Under the pieces are notes generated by a model, which made no database searches, had not been told where the DNA came from, and saw only the letters and a list, made by a program, of their open reading frames with translations. This document shows, piece by piece, positions 62,107-64,000 of a stretch of 64,000 nucleotides of DNA (position 1 is its first letter; every line of letters begins with the position of its first letter). The stretch is taken from assembly GCA_900469615.1 (NCBI GenBank), contig UBYA01000002.1, positions 248,001 to 312,000 of the forward strand, written 5' to 3'. Position numbers and translations under genes: made by a program. The stretch is from Hyphomicrobiales bacterium. GTDB lineage: Bacteria; Pseudomonadota; Alphaproteobacteria; Rhizobiales; Rhizobiaceae.

Positions 62107-62994
62107 TTGACGAACTCAGCGCCACTCGACGTGAATGCGCTCGTGATCGTGCCGCAGCGAAAAATCGGCACCAAGATCATGGCGGCGATCTGCATCATCC
62201 TCCTTCTTCTTCTGGCAAGAGCCTTCTGGAAGGGCGATATTGCCTGGGAATATGTCGGACAGAACCTGTTTGCCAGGGCGGTCATGATCGGGGTCGGCAA
62301 TACGATCATCATGACCTTCTGTGCCATGATCGTCGGCATTGTCCTCGGCGTCGTCGCGGCCATCATGCGCATGTCGGACAATCCGGTTCTGCGCAGCATT
62401 TCGGTCGGCTATGTCTGGCTCTTCCGCGGCACGCCGGCGCTGCTTCAGCTTCTCCTTTGGTTCAATCTCGCCCTGATCTTCCCGACCATCGGCATTCCGG
62501 GATTGTGGTCGATCCGCACCGTCGACGTCATGACGCCGTTCGTCGCCGCCCTTCTCGGCCTTGGCATCCAGCAGGGCGCCTATACGGCCGAAGTCGTGCG
62601 CGCCGGCCTTCTGTCGATCGACAAGGGTCAGATGGAGGCCGCCCAGTCGATCGGCATGACGAAGCTGCGGGCAACGCTGAAGATCGTGCTGCCGCAGGCC
62701 ATGCGGGTCATCGTTCCGCCGATCGGCAACGAGACCATCGGCATGGTCAAGCTGACGTCGCTCGCCAGCGTCATCCAGTATTCCGAAGTGCTGAAAAACG
62801 TCGAGGACATCTACTATGTCAACTCGCGCGTCATCGAACTGCTGATCGTGGCTGCCATCTGGTACATGATCGTCGTCACCGTCCTGAGCGTCGGGCAGAT
62901 CTACATCGAGCGGCATTTCTCCAAGGGATGGGGCCGGCGCGATGCGAGCGCCCAGCAGGCCGCCAACCAGGCTCTGGCCGGGGAGGCTTCCTGA
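62107..62994 (+). CDS. Polar amino-acid ABC permease, HisM/GlnP family
   Basis: 295 residues with about five membrane helices. The [20 protein letters not shown] segment and [20 protein letters not shown] with [15 protein letters not shown] match polar amino-acid permeases; [16 protein letters not shown] is diagnostic. It starts with TTG at 62107 after AGGGGATCG. A single permease is present, so it may homodimerise. Coupled to the ATPase gene by TGATG overlap. Confidence 0.9.
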   Translation: MTNSAPLDVNALVIVPQRKIGTKIMAAICIILLLLLARAFWKGDIAWEYVGQNLFARAVMIGVGNTIIMTFCAMIVGIVLGVVAAIMRMSDNPVLRSISVGYVWLFRGTPALLQLLLWFNLALIFPTIGIPGLWSIRTVDVMTPFVAALLGLGIQQGAYTAEVVRAGLLSIDKGQMEAAQSIGMTKLRATLKIVLPQAMRVIVPPIGNETIGMVKLTSLASVIQYSEVLKNVEDIYYVNSRVIELLIVAAIWYMIVVTVLSVGQIYIERHFSKGWGRRDASAQQAANQALAGEAS

Positions 62995-63755
62995 TGGATG
63001 CGATCATCAAGGCACACGGTCTGCAGAAATATTTCGGCACCTTTCACGTCCTCAAGGACATCGATTTCGAGATCAGGAAGGGTGAGGTCGTCTGCATCAT
63101 CGGCCCTTCCGGCTCGGGAAAGAGCACGTTCCTGCGCTGCATCAACCAGCTCGAACAGATCGATGCCGGCTATGTCACGGTCGAGGATGAAATCGCCGGC
63201 TACCGCCGCGAGGGCAACCGGCTCTTTCCGCTGCCGGATCGCGAGATCGCCCGCCAGCGGCAGGCCGTCGGCATGGTCTTCCAGAAATTCCATCTCTTTC
63301 CGCATCGCACGGTGCTGCAGAACATCATCGAAGGCCCGGTCGGCGTGCAGAAGCGGCCGAAGCAGGAATGCATCGCCGAGGCGCGCATTCTCCTGCAGCG
63401 CGTCGGCCTCGCCGACAAGGCGGGCGCCTATCCGGGCGAACTGTCCGGCGGCCAGCAGCAGCGCATCGCGATTGCCCGCGCGCTGGCGATGAAGCCGAAG
63501 GCCATGCTGTTCGACGAGCCGACCTCGGCGCTCGACCCGGAGCTCGTCGGCGAAGTCCTCGGCGTCATGAAGGAGCTTGCCGCTTCCGGCACGACGATGA
63601 TCGTCGTCACGCATGAGATCGGTTTTTGCCGCGAGGTTGCCGACCGCGTCGTCTTCATGGATGCCGGCATGATCGTCGAGACCGGCACGCCCGGCGAAAT
63701 TCTGGAGAACCCCAGGAATCCCAGAGTGAAGAACTTCATCTCTGCGGTGCTTTGA
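62994..63755 (+). CDS. Polar amino-acid ABC ATP-binding protein, GlnQ/HisP family
   Basis: 253 residues. Walker A is [20 protein letters not shown], the signature is [17 protein letters not shown], Walker B is [20 protein letters not shown] and the switch is [16 protein letters not shown]. The RCINQLE segment and an insert after it (about residues 60-85) are typical of the family. Its ATG 62994 overlaps the permease stop. Confidence 0.93.
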   Translation: MDAIIKAHGLQKYFGTFHVLKDIDFEIRKGEVVCIIGPSGSGKSTFLRCINQLEQIDAGYVTVEDEIAGYRREGNRLFPLPDREIARQRQAVGMVFQKFHLFPHRTVLQNIIEGPVGVQKRPKQECIAEARILLQRVGLADKAGAYPGELSGGQQQRIAIARALAMKPKAMLFDEPTSALDPELVGEVLGVMKELAASGTTMIVVTHEIGFCREVADRVVFMDAGMIVETGTPGEILENPRNPRVKNFISAVL

Positions 63756-63794
63756 CAACAAAAACCTGAAGAAAGAACATCAGAGGAGAATTTC

Positions 63795-64000
63795 ATGAAA
63801 CTCATTCGTCTCGCCGTTTCGGCCGCCCTGCTATCCCTCGCTGCGACAGCCGCCTCCGCGGATTCGAGCCTGAACCTGCTCAAGGACGGCGAACTGCGCA
63901 TCATGACCAACCCGATCTATCCGCCGATGGAATTCGTCAATCCGGATACCGGCACGATCGATGGCTTCGACGTCGATCTGGCGAATGCCATCGCCAAGAA
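63795..64000 (+). CDS. Polar amino-acid ABC substrate-binding protein (partial, cut by window end)
   Basis: The first 69 residues are visible. A signal peptide (MKLIRLAVSAALLSLAATAA, ending in SADS) precedes LLKDGELRIMTNPIYPPMEF and DGFDVDLANAIAKK, the standard start of family 3 binding proteins. AGAGGAGAA precedes ATG 63795. It completes the permease-ATPase-binding protein operon and continues beyond the window. Confidence 0.9.
   Translation, partial: MKLIRLAVSAALLSLAATAASADSSLNLLKDGELRIMTNPIYPPMEFVNPDTGTIDGFDVDLANAIAK

Noticed and set aside
1..64000. CRISPR arrays, tRNA or rRNA genes, insertion sequences
   Set aside because: No regularly spaced repeats, cloverleaf sequences, rRNA segments or transposase genes were recognised on reading both strands; short RNA genes could still be missed by eye.

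Overview
The window is GC-rich chromosomal-type DNA from an alphaproteobacterium, most likely a member of the Rhizobiaceae (Rhizobium, Agrobacterium, Ensifer or a close relative). The signs are a dense set of ABC importers, many divergently paired regulators (AraC, IclR, LysR, RpiR, Lrp, LacI), the rhizobial purine-degradation gene set with membrane urate hydroxylase PuuD, and several copies of a short dispersed intergenic repeat whose core resembles repeats common between rhizobial genes. No rRNA, tRNA, CRISPR array, phage or insertion sequence was recognised. About 55 protein genes are supported.

Region 1 (1-11.5 kb) is accessory: the tail of an upstream gene, a flavin reductase fused to a LysR-type effector domain, an APC permease, a ParD/ParE-like toxin-antitoxin pair, two paralogous AraC regulators each divergent from a different exporter (EamA family, Fsr-like MFS), a membrane protein of unknown role, a thioredoxin-fold protein bracketed by a perfect 30-bp inverted repeat, and an MFS_3 transporter.

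Region 2 (11.8-30.1 kb) is a purine-to-glycolysis block. It carries glycerate kinase, glxR, hyi and gcl with a divergent IclR regulator; guaD and puuD with a divergent LysR regulator; a Phd/VapC-type pair; xdhC, xdhB and xdhA with hiuH; then allA and an AzgA-type purine permease. Together these import purines, deaminate guanine, oxidise hypoxanthine/xanthine to urate and 5-hydroxyisourate, hydrolyse the latter, and channel ureidoglycolate-derived glyoxylate to 2-phosphoglycerate. OHCU decarboxylase, allantoinase and allantoicase are absent; the 620-bp gene-free gap between hiuH and allA is where they might be expected.

Region 3 (30.4-42.6 kb) holds a NitT/TauT-type ABC importer, a PfpI-like protein, a cupin, a membrane methyltransferase-like protein, and a sugar-type ABC operon. 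The operon combines binding protein, two permeases, a Cys/Met-metabolism PLP enzyme and a PfkB kinase, opposite an RpiR regulator and a TrpF-like protein whose catalytic cysteine position is Tyr. This is the best candidate for an undescribed catabolic pathway.

Region 4 (42.6-53 kb) has a homodimeric-E1/transketolase-like 2-oxoacid dehydrogenase with a divergent Lrp regulator, then a 1347-residue Pls-like peptide synthetase (adenylation, carrier, membrane and beta-helix segments) with its own phosphopantetheinyl transferase, divergent from a PepSY protein and a PhoP/PhoQ-like two-component system.

Region 5 (53-64 kb) looks phosphorus-related: an FbpABC/AfuABC-type importer with an inositol-monophosphatase-family enzyme and LacI regulator, a Na/Pi-cotransporter-family protein with an overlapping NUDIX gene, and sequences resembling PHO boxes. 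It ends with a polar amino-acid ABC operon cut by the window edge.
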